From positions 26,339,225 through 26,403,224 of the forward strand of contig NW_024041150.1 in assembly GCF_014851395.1 (NCBI RefSeq): a stretch of DNA of 64,000 nt, written 5' to 3'. The position numbers were made by a program, and so were the translations under genes. Positions within the stretch are counted from its first letter, which is position 1. Each line of letters begins with the position of its first letter. Under the pieces are notes generated by a model. It saw nothing but the letters and a program-made list of their open reading frames with translations, ran no database searches and was not told where the DNA came from. Of this stretch, positions 11,491-24,398 are shown piece after piece. Origin of the DNA: Micropterus salmoides (lineage: Eukaryota; Chordata; Actinopteri; Centrarchiformes; Centrarchidae).

Positions 11491-14400
11491 AGGAAACTGC
11501 TGTGACTACTAATGTTTCAACCCTGTCCACATGCGTGTACCACCTATATTAAACTCTGCAGACGTACGCAAAGAAGCAGAAACATTCATTAGCAAAGCGG
11601 TCGCAGGGGCAGGAGAAGCCTTTGTATCGATGAGGCCTTACCTGGCAGGGAGCAGGCTATTAGCCAGGCCCGATAACTCTTGTCAGAGGCTGGGAGAGTC
11701 TGGCTGCCTGCTGAAGAATGAAGGTCACGGGGCAGTTGGAGTTACGAGCGGCCTCGCAAGGTAGCTGCTATCAAATCAGCTGAAATATGAAGTCCAGCCA
11801 GGCTTTTTTTTTTTTGAAAATGCAAATTTTTCAATTTGCCTCTTTCTCGGTGTGTACTTCCTTCTGCTCGCTCTTTCATCACGCTGCGTAAGGCGATGTA
11901 GGATTAAATTGGAATATGAATAAGGTTACAGCCTTGGTATAGTTTGTGGTCACCACAAGGCAGATGATGACAGATGTGCACTGGCAGTACATAGACTTTC
12001 TACATAACATTGTTGTATTGAATATTCCTAACACATTTTAAACGTCTTTGTTCCTCAGTTATTAATTAAATGTCACATAGATAGGGTGGAAAAAGAATCC
12101 TCTAGATCTCCTTAAAAGGACCTGGGGCAAACTGAATTAAAATGGCACCGTCAGTAAGTTGGGACAAATCCACCTTTTGTTCAATGCTGCAATCTTCCTG
12201 GCATATTTTCACAAGTAACAGTTCCCATCATTTGGTCTATCCACACAGCCTGAGCTGTGTTAGGTGAGGGATTCCCTACAAGGTAAACGAAAAAACATTA
12301 CCACAGTCGAGCGCTAGCAGGGACCTAGCGTTTTTTAACGGCAGAAATACGGCAGCGGGTGCTGTATATGGATCGCAAGTGCCCAACACTTTCAATTTGT
12401 GTCCATATCTATCTTTTTCTTGAGTTGAGAGGTGATCCAAATAAAACTTAACGGCTTTTGTGGCGTCTCTACGAGGGACTTGCGGTGTGAGCCGCAAACA
12501 ACGGTGTGTTGTTTTGCCCTCCAGGTCACGTGACTGAAAACTATGAATAGCAGAGCTCTGTGTTCTTCTGCCAGAAAAACTGTATATAGTCTGACCCTCA
12601 TATGCTATGTATTCCCATGGGCCTGCCCTGTTGAAAACTGCAAAATAAAGTGGAGATGACTGTAATGCTGGCTTTAGTCAGACAAATTCTACTGTGGATT
12701 GAGGCGCTCCAGACATTTAATATGGTTTCAGGTATTGATTTGCGGCACCTTACCCTATAGCCTGTTTATTATCTAGCTTTGGTTTCACCTTTTACTCTTT
12801 TTCTTTGCAGTATCTCAGGAGATGGAGTCCTGCTCCTTATTTCTCCATCTCCCTTACTAACAACAACGTTCTCAGTAACTACTACAAATATTCAATCAAT
12901 CTGGCCACCGGCAAAGAACATCCACCATTTTGGTTTGTGAATGAGTGGGTGAACGCAGGTGCTTGAATAACAACATGTTCTGAGCTTTTGCTCAGTTTGC
13001 TGCAATTATGGAAGGAGGGAAAGGGGGGAGGAGTGTAATCAAGACTTGAAAGACTGGTCTTTGACACGGTTCATTTACTCTGAGTTGGTCCGATGCAACA
13101 CTTGGGACACAATAGCCAATTGTAAATTACAGAGTGGATTCAGTGGTGAGAAGTGCCTTGAGGGGGAGCTAGCCCACAGAGGCGGGGAAAACACAGAATG
13201 TTGTTACATTCGTTGCCGCTTTTTTTCTAGGCTGATGAGGTCTGGGATTGGGGGAAAGGCAAGGATATCAATCAAACTGACATGTCTGGGGGCGGTAAAA
13301 TGATTAGAATAATGGTAAACAAAGCCGCTTAAACACGATCAGGTTTTTCATATTTTTTAACTCAACTTTATTTCAAACCCCGCCCTTGCTTGATAAGCTT
13401 CACTTAACGTCAGATTCATCACATTTAATCCGTCTATAATGATATATTAATAACAGACTTCAGCGGAAGGAGGCGAACTGCTGGGAACATAAGTGCATAA
13501 AGAAAGCCTATCACACAGTGAAGAGCTCTTATGAACTGGTGACACGAGGGGAGCTCATAGCGGTTTTGACAAGCAGCTAAGTGCCTACACCGGTGACATT
13601 TCCAAGTGTGTGGTGGAGATCCCCAGCCGGACTTACAGGGAAGACTGTTACTTTCTGTTTAATCGCCATCAGAATTCTGCGGGTGCTGCAGCAAATGTTT
13701 GAGTAGCGCAGATTACTGTCCCCCGTGAAGACAAGTGCGGGCGATTGTTTGATGTCAACATGCAAACCGCTTTTTCCTCCCCTTCCTTGCTCTGCACATT
13801 TGAAAGATTTACGTCAGGGCGTGTGCATGTGTGCGTCTACTCTTTTGAATCACTTTGAATAAGCTATTCTTTGCCGAGGCAGCCTCTTCTCTCAGTGAAT
13901 CAGGGACATGACATGACAATTGGGGACCTTGTAATTTATGTTTAAAAATGCCAGCGTTATCTGTGCCAGCATGATTGTGTTTGAACAAGGAGGCACACTG
14001 GTGAGGGTCCTCAGTCACTGTTTAAACCGTATGCCTGTCTTTGCTCAGGAATCCTTGGTGGGTTATCCATTGTTACTATGGCAATATACCTCCGCCGCGG
14101 CTCGCCACCACCGACTGCAACTTCCCTCATGGCCGTATGCCTGGAGTTTTTAAAAGGTTTTCACTGCTCTCTCATCTTGCTTGTTACCAGTAATTCAGAC
14201 ACATCACTGCCAAAAGCCGAGCTCAGGGGCAATGCGCCCCCCAAAAAAGTCTAAAGTATTCTAATGCCGTTGGCCCGGAGTTGGGTGAGGCGTGGGAACG
14301 TCATGTTCCACTAAACTCTTTTGATAAAGCCACCTGGGCAAGCGAGGAGCAGTTCAAAGATGAAGGTCCCTGAACACTAAATTGGCAGCAGTTGCTTCAC

Positions 14401-17164
14401 TACAATGGGCTCATCTCTTCCCTGTGTCACAGCTCCTTAGGGACCCATAATTTACTGGCCTACCCACTTTGAGTTCTTGATTCATGAGATCAAATTAGAC
14501 AGTGAGAGAGCATTGGTGGCTGCACAATACTTTGCTCTTTAACTCAAGGCTTGTGCTTTGGCACCACCTCAAGTCTGTTTACTGGTTCACTATTTCCCAC
14601 GTCTGTTCCTGCCTGGGAAACGTGCTTAACATTCTGAAACTGGACGGAAGAGACTTTAAATTCAATATGTGCGGCATTTTTTTTTGAGCCAGGAAAGAAG
14701 AATGAGCTTGATGTGGCTAAACAAAAGCATTAAAAAAGATTTGAGTCACACATCCGCTCCTTTTGAGAAAAGACAAGGTCAAGTCTATTGATGTGATGCA
14801 CCGTGTAGGAATCAAGTGTTTTAATACATTCCAGAGTATCCAATAGCCATGAATCTTAAAGACAGATGAAACAAGTCCTCTATATTTCATCCCATATCTG
14901 AGGAGCATGACGGCTGAAAAGCAATGAATTCATTCAGACAGATTAAAGGAGCTGGTGTCAAGGATCAAAAAGGAGGAATGTTGAATAAATACTGTAAGTA
15001 CTCTTATGCATAAGGAATAAACCAAATGACCAAGTGTGTGTGTGTTTAGATTGGGAGGCAGTGAAATGCAGAGCACCCTATCGTATTCAGAGGTATGCAG
15101 GCGACTCATCAACCCTGCAGCTTAAAACCAGAGGCTTGAATGAACACTGAGAAGTGTGTGTTTGTGTGACTGTGTGTGTTCAAATGTAGCCGGAGTGTGT
15201 CTCTTCACTGTGATGACTCTTGGAAAGCATGGCGCTTTATGAAGTGGGACTTTGTGTGACGACATGAATGTGTCTGATTGCAAGTTGCTGCACAATTGGC
15301 CCCGAGATTGCCGGTGGCATTTTAACGTGTTGTGTTCTGTGTATTTACACACCGTAGCCATTTATTAACAGGTGGGATTTCGGTGTCATGCTCAGGGATA
15401 TAAATTTTTCAACAAATGACAATTTTAATCAAACATTGAAATATTAACCAGCGTATATGGACCTCATAAGGCTTTGCCAGGCTTCAGTAGCAGCCTAGAG
15501 AAAATTCTTCAACTACAATATTCCCCACTTTGTTCTAAAGCAGGGACAGGTTGCCTTTAGCGACACACCGGGGCTCCTGTTTGATTACTAGCCTCAGCGT
15601 CTCTGTAGACTTTGTGTCAAAGCTCATAATGAACACTATGGGCAGTGAATGCTGTGTACTTCAGTGTGTGATAAAACGAGGGAGGAAAAGAAGGTGTTGG
15701 TGCATGTGGGCATGTGTCTCCTTGTATGTGGGAGATACGTTTCTCAGGCGCCAACCCCACTAACAGTCGCTACTGACTAAATTTTTACCTGCCTGCCTAC
15801 TGTGACCGGGTCTGTTTTACGGCTTAGCGCGTACATGCAGCTCACTGCTTTCTTTATCAGCCAGGAGCTGTAAAGAGGTTGAGACTGAGGAAGACAGAGG
15901 TTAAAAAAAAATAAATAAATGATGTGGATCAACAAACAACCAGCACCACCGTTGAACTGACAAGGCAATGTGTACAATTTCCACATCCTCTCCTTATGTA
16001 TTGCTGCAGCCATCGCCGCTTATTTACTCAAGTCATATTTTCTAGCATTCATGTGATTTTTCAACACCCACTGAAATGTGCTGCGCGGATATTGCACGCT
16101 GTCAAAATGCTGGTGCGAGAAGAAGAATAAAAAACCACACTGTCCCTCCCACTGTAATGTTTGTCGCCATACAATGTGATCTGAGAGTGATGCATTGTGG
16201 GGGGAAATGGACGACACTCGCCTCACGTGTTTACCTCGTATTGGCACAATGACAACAACAAAAGCGACAGCACTAGGAGGAGGCCCTTTGTGCAGCACAA
16301 GCTGATACACCGAAAGGGAGTGACAGGTTTGAAAAATTGGCAAACAGTGTTTGCTGGAAGGCTTCCTTGGGGCTTGGGTACCTTTGGAATCATGTGCGAA
16401 TGCAGAGGAGTGTGAATGAAAAATAGCTGTGTGATCCTGCCATGTTGCTTCTGTCAAGAATGCGGAATTTTTTTCCCCTCCCACCACTTGCTGTCATCCT
16501 CATCATCTGCCCCTCAAAGCTTGATTTTTCTCTCTCCGCTTCTCATCATCTCTGTTTTAACACTCATTCTCTCACCAGCACACCCTCCTCCATCTCTCCT
16601 CTGTGTTTTGCTCTCTCTCATTCTCATTCTTACACTCCTCTCCTACCCCTCCTCTGTTCTTCCAGCTTAGCGGACGTGGTTATTTAAGGCTTAGAATCCA
16701 TAAAACCCGCCTTAGGTGTGTTTGCTTTTGTTGCTTTCCCAAAATGGTGCATTGACAGCTACATTGTTAGCTGTTGATCCTTGTTCAGCCACTGCCCGTC
16801 AGAGGGGAGTTTCATGTGGTTTAGTGGTGACTTAAGCCTGGGTGGAGCCCTGCGAGCCCATCAGCAGGTTTTAAGTAGTGTAGCTGCCACTTAGTGGGGA
16901 AGTCAGGAAGACATTCTCAGGATACCTGTTCCTTGCCTTCCTTTTCCCTGAAGATAAACTGGCAGGGACCCACCCTGCATGGCTGTGGACATAAGCTCAT
17001 AACTGCTAAGAAATATATGTACAGCAATACATGCAGCTCTGAGGACAATATATAAGAGAAATTGACAACACTGCTCTCTATACAACACGCTTGAATTTCT
17101 TGTTTTGCTTTTGTGCACCATATTCAACATAAGCTCCTTAACTGCTCCTGCTACTCCAGACACA
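11491..17164. other. Intron segment: unique sequence, no gene
   Basis: No gene, RNA gene or intact mobile element is recognised. A C/T-rich tract at about 16470-16670 produces overlapping Ser/Leu-rich open frames. A run of T's at 11805-11815 and short TG runs near 15030 and 15160-15180 are the only simple repeats. 13840-13960 is low-repeat with AT-rich motifs. Confidence 0.5.
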
Positions 17165-17195
17165 GCATGTATGTGTGTGTGTGCGCGCGCGCACA
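17165..17195. repeat. Alternating purine-pyrimidine tract (TG)n(CG)n
   Basis: Thirty-one bases alternate strictly between purine and pyrimidine, moving from TG repeats into GCGCGCGCGC and then CACA. Such tracts favour left-handed Z-DNA under supercoiling. Confidence 0.85.
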
Positions 17196-18939
17196 GGAAG
17201 TTGTTTGAAACAATTAGTTCTTTTTTGTCTTTCTGGAATTGCGGGAATGTTTTTTTTTGTCGCAGTGTGATCCCTCCTGCACAACATCTGTTGCAGATTG
17301 CTCTACCCTTCCTAATTAAACCCTGTTTACCTCAACATTCTTAAAGCAGACTACTGACTAATTATAAGGCACAATTATAAGACTCCTCGAAGCCCCTGTT
17401 TAAATCTTGCGCACTGATGAGTGCTGGTGTCATAGCTGGTGAACGAGCATTAGAAATTAGACAGGAAAACCTAACAACAGTGTTTCCCCTCGGGCGTCCC
17501 CTCTTTGTGTCCATGGCCTTGATGATGCCAACTCCTCATCAAAATGTATTGGTGTTTCACACTGAAAGAAAAAAAAAAACTTTAATTAAAGCCCGGGAAG
17601 GCTCTGAACAGAGCTTAAACATTGTTTTCGTACATTCAACAGAAGGCAGTATAAAAGGAGAGAAAAAAAGGAATCTAGAACTTGCGGCAATTTCCAATCA
17701 TACATTTTTAATGTTTATTCCACTGTTTCTTAATTAAATCCATGCATCTGAATATAGTAAAAAGCCCAGTGTCAGAAGTGGGTTTGGGGGTGGAGAGGAG
17801 ACAAATTTATAATGCATAATTTCCCTGGGAATGTCCATGAGGGATTTTAATAGATATCTTCTGAAAGAGAGTCTTATGACTTTTTAGTGGAGTTATATAT
17901 TTGCCCTCTGGGTTTTGGTTTTGAACAGGCATAAGGCCTGGTGGATTGTGTGTGCACGCAATATTCCCAATCTGTCCACGTCTGAAATATATTGGATGGT
18001 TATCTGAAGCGAGGGTCAGCTCAGAAAAACACATTTTAACATTTTAACAATTTTAAACCTGGTTTTCCAGAAGCCTTGCACACATACCTCCACACACTCT
18101 CTCTTTCTCACAGACACACACACAGAATTATCCTGGGCAGCAGCCTGATTCAATTAGTAGGAGGTGAGGAGCAGAGAGATGAGGGTCACATTTGCCTTTC
18201 CAGCCCAAATGGAGAGGCTTCCTGGGAGACCCAGCTTGTCTCTAAATTTGGCAGCTCCTGGGTCATTGTTTCATCACAGCCCAGAATGGCTCTCGGGTTC
18301 CACTGCAACTCTAGTTTTTCTATCTATACATCTAAAATGTACATTTCAATTTAAAAGCTCCTTCTCCCTTTATGATGCTGTTTTTGCTCTGCATTGTTGC
18401 TGTCACAACCCAGGACCCCCTGCAGCGACTAGGCAATGTGATAGTTTCTATGCACTAGCATATAAATGAGGCTGGAATTTTAAATTTACAGAGCTACAAG
18501 TTATGCACATATATATGTAGGCTTGGATTTTACAACTGAGAAATTGCTTGCATCCCAAGATTCTGACTAAAGGGTTTAAAAAAAACAACAGATGGATGGA
18601 TGGAAATAATATATACAAGAAAGAAAACAGCAACCTCTATACAATCACTTATCCTCACCTACCCCTGAAGGAATAATGATAACTGCCCATGCTGCTGCTC
18701 CTCTGTTATTCAAGTTTTAAAATGAGCATGCATAATAAGAAGGGTATTAGATATAGATTTCCTGTAATGGTAGTTACTGAGAACGGCTGGCCCTCCCATC
18801 GAGGTGTAATGGACGGAGGGGGGGATCAATGGTGGATAAACACCAGGCCTTCGTATTTGAAAGTTATTCAAACAAGCGTCAGTTCCAATCTCTAATGGGG
18901 GTGTTTATAAAGAGCACCTGGCTCTGCGGCGCCTCCCTG
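17196..18939. other. Intron segment: unique sequence, no gene
   Basis: Low-repeat DNA apart from a CA-rich patch near 18080-18123. No coding or RNA feature is recognised. Confidence 0.5.
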
Positions 18940-18964
18940 CCCCCCCCCCCCCCCCCCCCCCCCC
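18940..18964. repeat. Poly-C tract (25 C)
   Basis: An uninterrupted run of 25 cytosines. The exact length may be unreliable because such runs are prone to assembly and sequencing error. The complementary strand could form a G-quadruplex. Confidence 0.95.
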
Positions 18965-20896
18965 ACCCTTGTCTAGACATCGCCTGTACCTCGTGATGGC
19001 TACCACTTGGCTCTAGGGTCTGATAGGACAGCAAAATGGAAGAAAAACGGGAAAAAGTAATTCTTCTTGCTACATGGTCCTGCTCTCGCCCGTGCGGACC
19101 CGTCTACCACGTGTCTCAACAGCACTTTATCGTACAAGTTCTGCACCCTTGCTCATGTTTGCTTGCCCTATCTGTGCTTTTAAGGACTTTTCCTTTGCCT
19201 CACTTTGTTTGCGGTGAAACATTCCTGACCTTTTGGTGGACCATCAGTCCAAAAAAGCTTTTCTGTAGCATTGTTTTCTTTATGTTTCTGAGCGGATCTG
19301 GATTTAATAAACAATAACTCAGGCCAGAAACGTCTCCGGGGAGGCCGCCGTCTGAGTTATAGTAGTTTAGCTCAACTCTTACAAGATGAAAAGTGAGGAA
19401 GATCCTCCAGTGGCAGTAAAGATAGGAAAGGTGCAACATTCTTCGAGTTTTTAGAACGTTTTCCCTGTTGATTGTTTTAACTTGATCAAATATTCAATAT
19501 TAAAAATATATAGTTGAACGCTTCTAATCAAAGCCTTTTTATATCATGCATCTTCAAGATTCCGTCCCTCTGTTTGTGTCACCTCTGAGAGCGATGTATC
19601 AAAAGCACAGAGACAATGGCCTTTGAACACTTTTGGAAGCTGCCCAGGTATTGCTCTGTTCAGGATGACAAAAAGAAGCAGTGAGACATCAACAGCACCC
19701 GCAGGAATTTAGTGCCTCATTCTTTCCACAGACACGTCGGCTTTTATTAATAGCAAACGTCGCAGGTTGTAAATACACGGGCCTGAGTATCCAAGAGTTA
19801 ACATTGTCTGAAGTCAAGTGAGTTTGGATTCGGCTCTCGGCTCTGAATCAAATTGCGTGTGAGGCATCTTCCCCTCAGGGGAGAAGGGGAAGACGGAGAG
19901 AGAAGCGAGGAGCCAAACAAAAACATGTCTTACTGGTTATTTTTGATTCCTCTCAGTGATCACTAATTACAGACTGACAAGGCTCTTGTTAAAAATGTAC
20001 AAAAGGAGGGGGAAAAAACATGAAAAAAACATTAAATACCCAGTGTAATTACATTTATTGTGATAAGTTGGAACAAACACACTCCTCTCATCCTCCAGGG
20101 ACTTTGTGTGTGTGTGTGTCTGTGGGGGAGTGGGGGTGCAAATGAATCTCTCTTATTTTATTAAACAAACAGTGATAGCTGACTAATGTGCAATAGGTCT
20201 TTGAAGTGTCAAAGTTAAGAGTGTTGCTGGGAGTTTGCAGTAATTTCCGAACCCCACTCAAAGACGCATTAGCATGTGATTTTGGAAAGGCGCACTGCTA
20301 AGTATGATGGGAATAAACAAGGAGGCTTTCATGTTGACAGAAGGGTGCGCTGGTTGCTGACAAGGGCACCGGAGGCCCTAACTAGGCCAAGCTCATTGCC
20401 AGGTTGAGCGTTGGAACTTCATAACCGTTAAACCCCATCGCATGCTCCACTGCCAGAACGCATGTCTCAACATACCTAGCTAAACTGGAAAGTAAGAAGG
20501 TGACTCAAATCTTTGTCTCTCTTTCCTCAGTGGCTCAAGGCACATTATTACTGCAACGGTTGTGATGTAATTTGGATTAATAACATAATTATCTATTGGA
20601 TTCTCCGGTGAAAGGGCATACAGCCCGGAAATAGTTGGCCGTCAAGTTAATAGTTTTGTGTCAAGTTAGCTTTTTTTTTCTTAAAATCAATTCTTTAAAA
20701 AATGAAAAGGCATTCACCTATGCTACTGTTTTTGTGTTTGAGAGGGAGTGTCCATCCTGTTTTTGTGTCTTGGCGTTTAGCGTTAATGATGTGCTGTCAA
20801 AATGGAATTTTGCCTCAGTTCCTGTGTTGTGGTCTGAAAGTATGTACATGCTTAGTCCTAGTTATTCAGATATTTCCTCGTTCAAACTCTCTCTGC

Positions 20897-20901
<5 letters not shown>
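18965..20901. other. Intron segment: unique sequence, no gene
   Basis: No gene is recognised. 19840-20060 carries two TAATTAC sites (about 19964-19970 and 20046-20052) in AT-rich, low-repeat DNA. A short TG run lies at 20106-20120. Confidence 0.45.

Positions 20902-20938
<37 letters not shown>
20902..20938. repeat. (GT)n microsatellite
   Basis: An uninterrupted GT dinucleotide run of about 37 bases. Confidence 0.97.
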
Positions 20939-20939
<1 letters not shown>

Positions 20940-21611
20940 ATCTTGTTGATATGTCTTGCGTCGGTTGCTGCTGCGTGCAATTCTAAGAGCACTCCTTTCA
21001 TGAGCGCAACAAAGTCACCGCACTCGGCAAAGTTATTCCACTTCTGAGCCGCAGTATTTCGAGTAACTAGAATCAGTGAGGAGTTGAAAGCCGAGGAGAC
21101 AGAACAGGCTGGCTGCTCATATCACAGTCTTTTTTTTTATTCCAGACATTTCCTTCGCCTTTGTAAACGTTGCTTCAAAATAAAAGGTACAGTCACAAAA
21201 GGAGCGTGAGTCACCTATAAATTTTTGGTGCTGCATATATTAGGTGAATGAAAATAATAGTATGAAATGAGAGTCAGCTTCCATATCCAACATCTGGACG
21301 ACATGATATTTACCCCTGCAAAATAATTGTCGTTTATTTCTTAGCAAACATTTTAGAGGTTTCTAATAAATACTTAGATAAGACTTTATACATGCATTCA
21401 AATTGCTACATTTAGAATAATAGTGACCTTGCATATCCTGCTAATGCCTGACTTGAGATTTCATCTAACAGTGGTTCCTCACATTGACTCCAGAAAAACT
21501 AGAAATGCCTTTTATGAACTTGTGCTGAATTCCTCCACTGCAGGCGAATCTTCTTTTCAGCTCGTATCCTTACATCTCTGAGGCCACCATGGCACTCGGC
21601 TACCTGTCATG

Positions 21612-21626
21612 CCCCCCCCCCCCCCC
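21612..21626. repeat. Poly-C tract (15 C)
   Basis: A run of 15 cytosines. The flanks are unique sequence with no recognised feature. Confidence 0.93.
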
Positions 21627-23748
21627 ATTTATGTGATGCTACAAGGTAGATGTTGGCTACTATATACAGTAATAATTCAGTTTGTGTCTGGGGCTCAGAG
21701 AAGCACCCGTCTGTTGCTCACGTTTCTAGACCCCTGGATCATTAAAATGCCTCTGGCAAAGCACTCCTCATGTAAGCTGTTTCTTGTGTTACACTTAGCT
21801 CCAACATCTCATTTTGGCAGGGCACTGTCGGTTCACCACAGAAAAGTCCAAATAAGGTGTTTTCTACACAAACACCTTTTTTCTCTCTCCACTCCTGTTC
21901 TTGCTGCCCCTCATTTTTCTAAATCTGCATTCTCTATTAAAACAAAGCCAAACAAGGAGCTGTAAGCGAGGAAACAAACTTAGGAAATTCATTAGTCAGG
22001 GCGTTGTTTTCACAAATTAAACATTAACTTTTCTTTCTTCTAGTTTTTTTCCCCTTTCTCTGCGCCTCGCATGAGACACGGTTGCCCGGGTGTTGTTTGT
22101 AGCGGTTTCATTCGCCTAGGATAATGAGAAAATTCTGCATATCAATATTAGCCGAAGAAATCTCATATCCATACCAGGATGAGGTTGGTTAATTTGAAAT
22201 TATACCACGGGTGTACAGTCTCTCTGTACTTTTCAAAGAGGAAGGCAAAAAGAAAGGAAAGGGAAGGGGAAAAAAGGTCTGGTTAACAAACTTTATCAAT
22301 GAAGTCCACATGGTTGACAACCTTTTGATGGCTTTTTGCTCTCTGCCTGACCGTATAGGTTCGGTAAATAAATTATATTTAAGCTTGTTGGTAGATTTAG
22401 AAGGGGGAGCTGCTGTGTGCCCAGTCATGATGTTCTAAACCAGGCTGAAAGCAAAGGATAGAGCCTCAGTCTTTGTCCCTGTCATGTCTCAGAGGAAGGA
22501 AGCAGCTGCCACTGCTTTGTAGCTGGTCTCAGCCAGTATTGGGGCCACCAATCTGGATACAGGTAGCTATAATTCTGTCTGTTTTTGTGTGGTTGTTTTT
22601 TTTTTTTTACTGTGGGTAAAATCTTGGGGTGACGTAACCTGAACTTAAATTGAAATATAGTTGTAACACTAAAGATGGCTGACTGGGAGGACCTAGATCC
22701 TGCAGCAGAGCCAGAGCACGTAAAGAGAACCCCTCCCCACTTATTAAAAAATGTAGATCAAAAATAGAGTAAATAAACAACATAAATAAATAAAAATATG
22801 CATTGATTTCAGCTTGGACATGTTTTTCAGAGGCCATCTGAACCAATTAGAGAACTAAAATATGTTGTACTTAGAAGTTACTGACACATCTTAGCACCTT
22901 TAATTATTAATACACCATTTTTGTTATACATTAGTAATACTCAGAACATACTGTTCTGTAACTATACTGTACAACTACCAGTGTTCATTCTGTAAAGTAT
23001 ACCATTTAAAAAAAAAAGAAGAACTGTATTGATGTCTATGGTGATGCCATATATCACCTGGGAATCCTCTGGATTGGTTACTTGCATACCAAGAGCACTG
23101 ACACGTTTATCGATCACATTAATATTGCTTTAAAGATCAACATAGATTCTGCTCAGAGGTGTATCTGAAAGGTCACAGGATGGACAGCCGAATTTAAGTG
23201 CTGCGCTTAGAAAGGACTGGCATACCCACATTAAACCGCATTATTCAGCAATACTGTTTACACGTCCTGAAGCCCTGCTCATGTACCATTAGGTCGAGGC
23301 GTGCCACCAGCCCTGGCCGTCTCTAGCAAACACATAAATTGTAGCCCATCAGTCAGCCCTCATTTTCACTTCATTACTAGAGGTAACTGAATACATTAAG
23401 TTACCTCCGCATGCGGAAAATGTGTTCGCCTCAGCATTTTAATCCATGGAAGGCCCTTTTAATGAGGGGTGGGGGATTTGATACTACAGTGCATTATTCA
23501 ATTAGAAGGAGGAGTGAAGAAAGGTCTGCTATGAAAGACCCCACCATGGGACACTCGCCAGGTGGCTGCAGGATCAGAGAAGAAGAAAAGGGCTGAAGGG
23601 GAAAAGAGGAGCATGACGGAGATGGTGTGATGGAGGAAGGAAAGGCGGCGAGAGATAGAAGGAGAGAAAGTGAATGAGCCACGCAACACACAAAGCAGGT
23701 TGCGTGAATACATTCAGTCCCGGCCAGCTTAATAATGTGAGCCCACCT
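21627..23748. other. Intron segment: no gene seen
   Basis: Ordinary intron sequence, AT-rich around 22740-23020. Nothing coding, structured or repetitive is recognised beyond short A and T runs. Confidence 0.5.
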
Positions 23749-23773
23749 ACACACACACACACACACACACACA
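23749..23773. repeat. (AC)n microsatellite
   Basis: About 25 bases of AC repeat. Confidence 0.95.
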
Positions 23774-24320
23774 GGCAGCCATAGCCTTGCCAGCGGCAGC
23801 CGCACCAACCTGCATACGAAAGCAGAATGATAATACAATTTTTTGGCTGGATTGGTTTAGCATGCATTACCACTGATGACAGTTGTTGAATTGCAAATGT
23901 CCTCGACAGCATGTTCTTGCTTCAGTGGATTATTAACCCAGTTATTTAGCATTTTACTCAATGTCTCAGAGTGAGAAGCAAAATATTGAAAACTAACACG
24001 TTCCTGCGTTTGTCACAGAAAGCTCAAGACCCATTTTCTGGCTTCTGTTTGAGCTTGAACGATGAGGAAAATTGAAGTATGCAACATAGGGGACGTTGTA
24101 CCTTTATGTTTTAACGCGTGCCATGTTTGTGTTCGGCGCTGGCAGAAGCACATTAAAAAGCAGACAGGTGCACAAACAAACGGGAGCGGCATAGAACAAC
24201 ACTTGTCTACGGTTCCTTCCCACTCTGTCACTATGTGAGGCAATGAGCTCTGTTTCTCAGGGTCCCTGAACAAATGAGCACTGATTGGGCCTGATGTTTT
24301 CAAAATGCTTCGGTGATTTC

Positions 24321-24338
24321 TCTTTCTCTCTCTCTCTC

Positions 24339-24394
<56 letters not shown>
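24321..24394. repeat. Compound (TC)n(AC)n microsatellite
   Basis: A TC run (about 24321-24339) is followed by about 53 bases of AC (24342-24394) and degenerate ATACATACA units. This is one of the longest dinucleotide arrays in the window. Confidence 0.96.
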
Positions 24395-24398
<4 letters not shown>

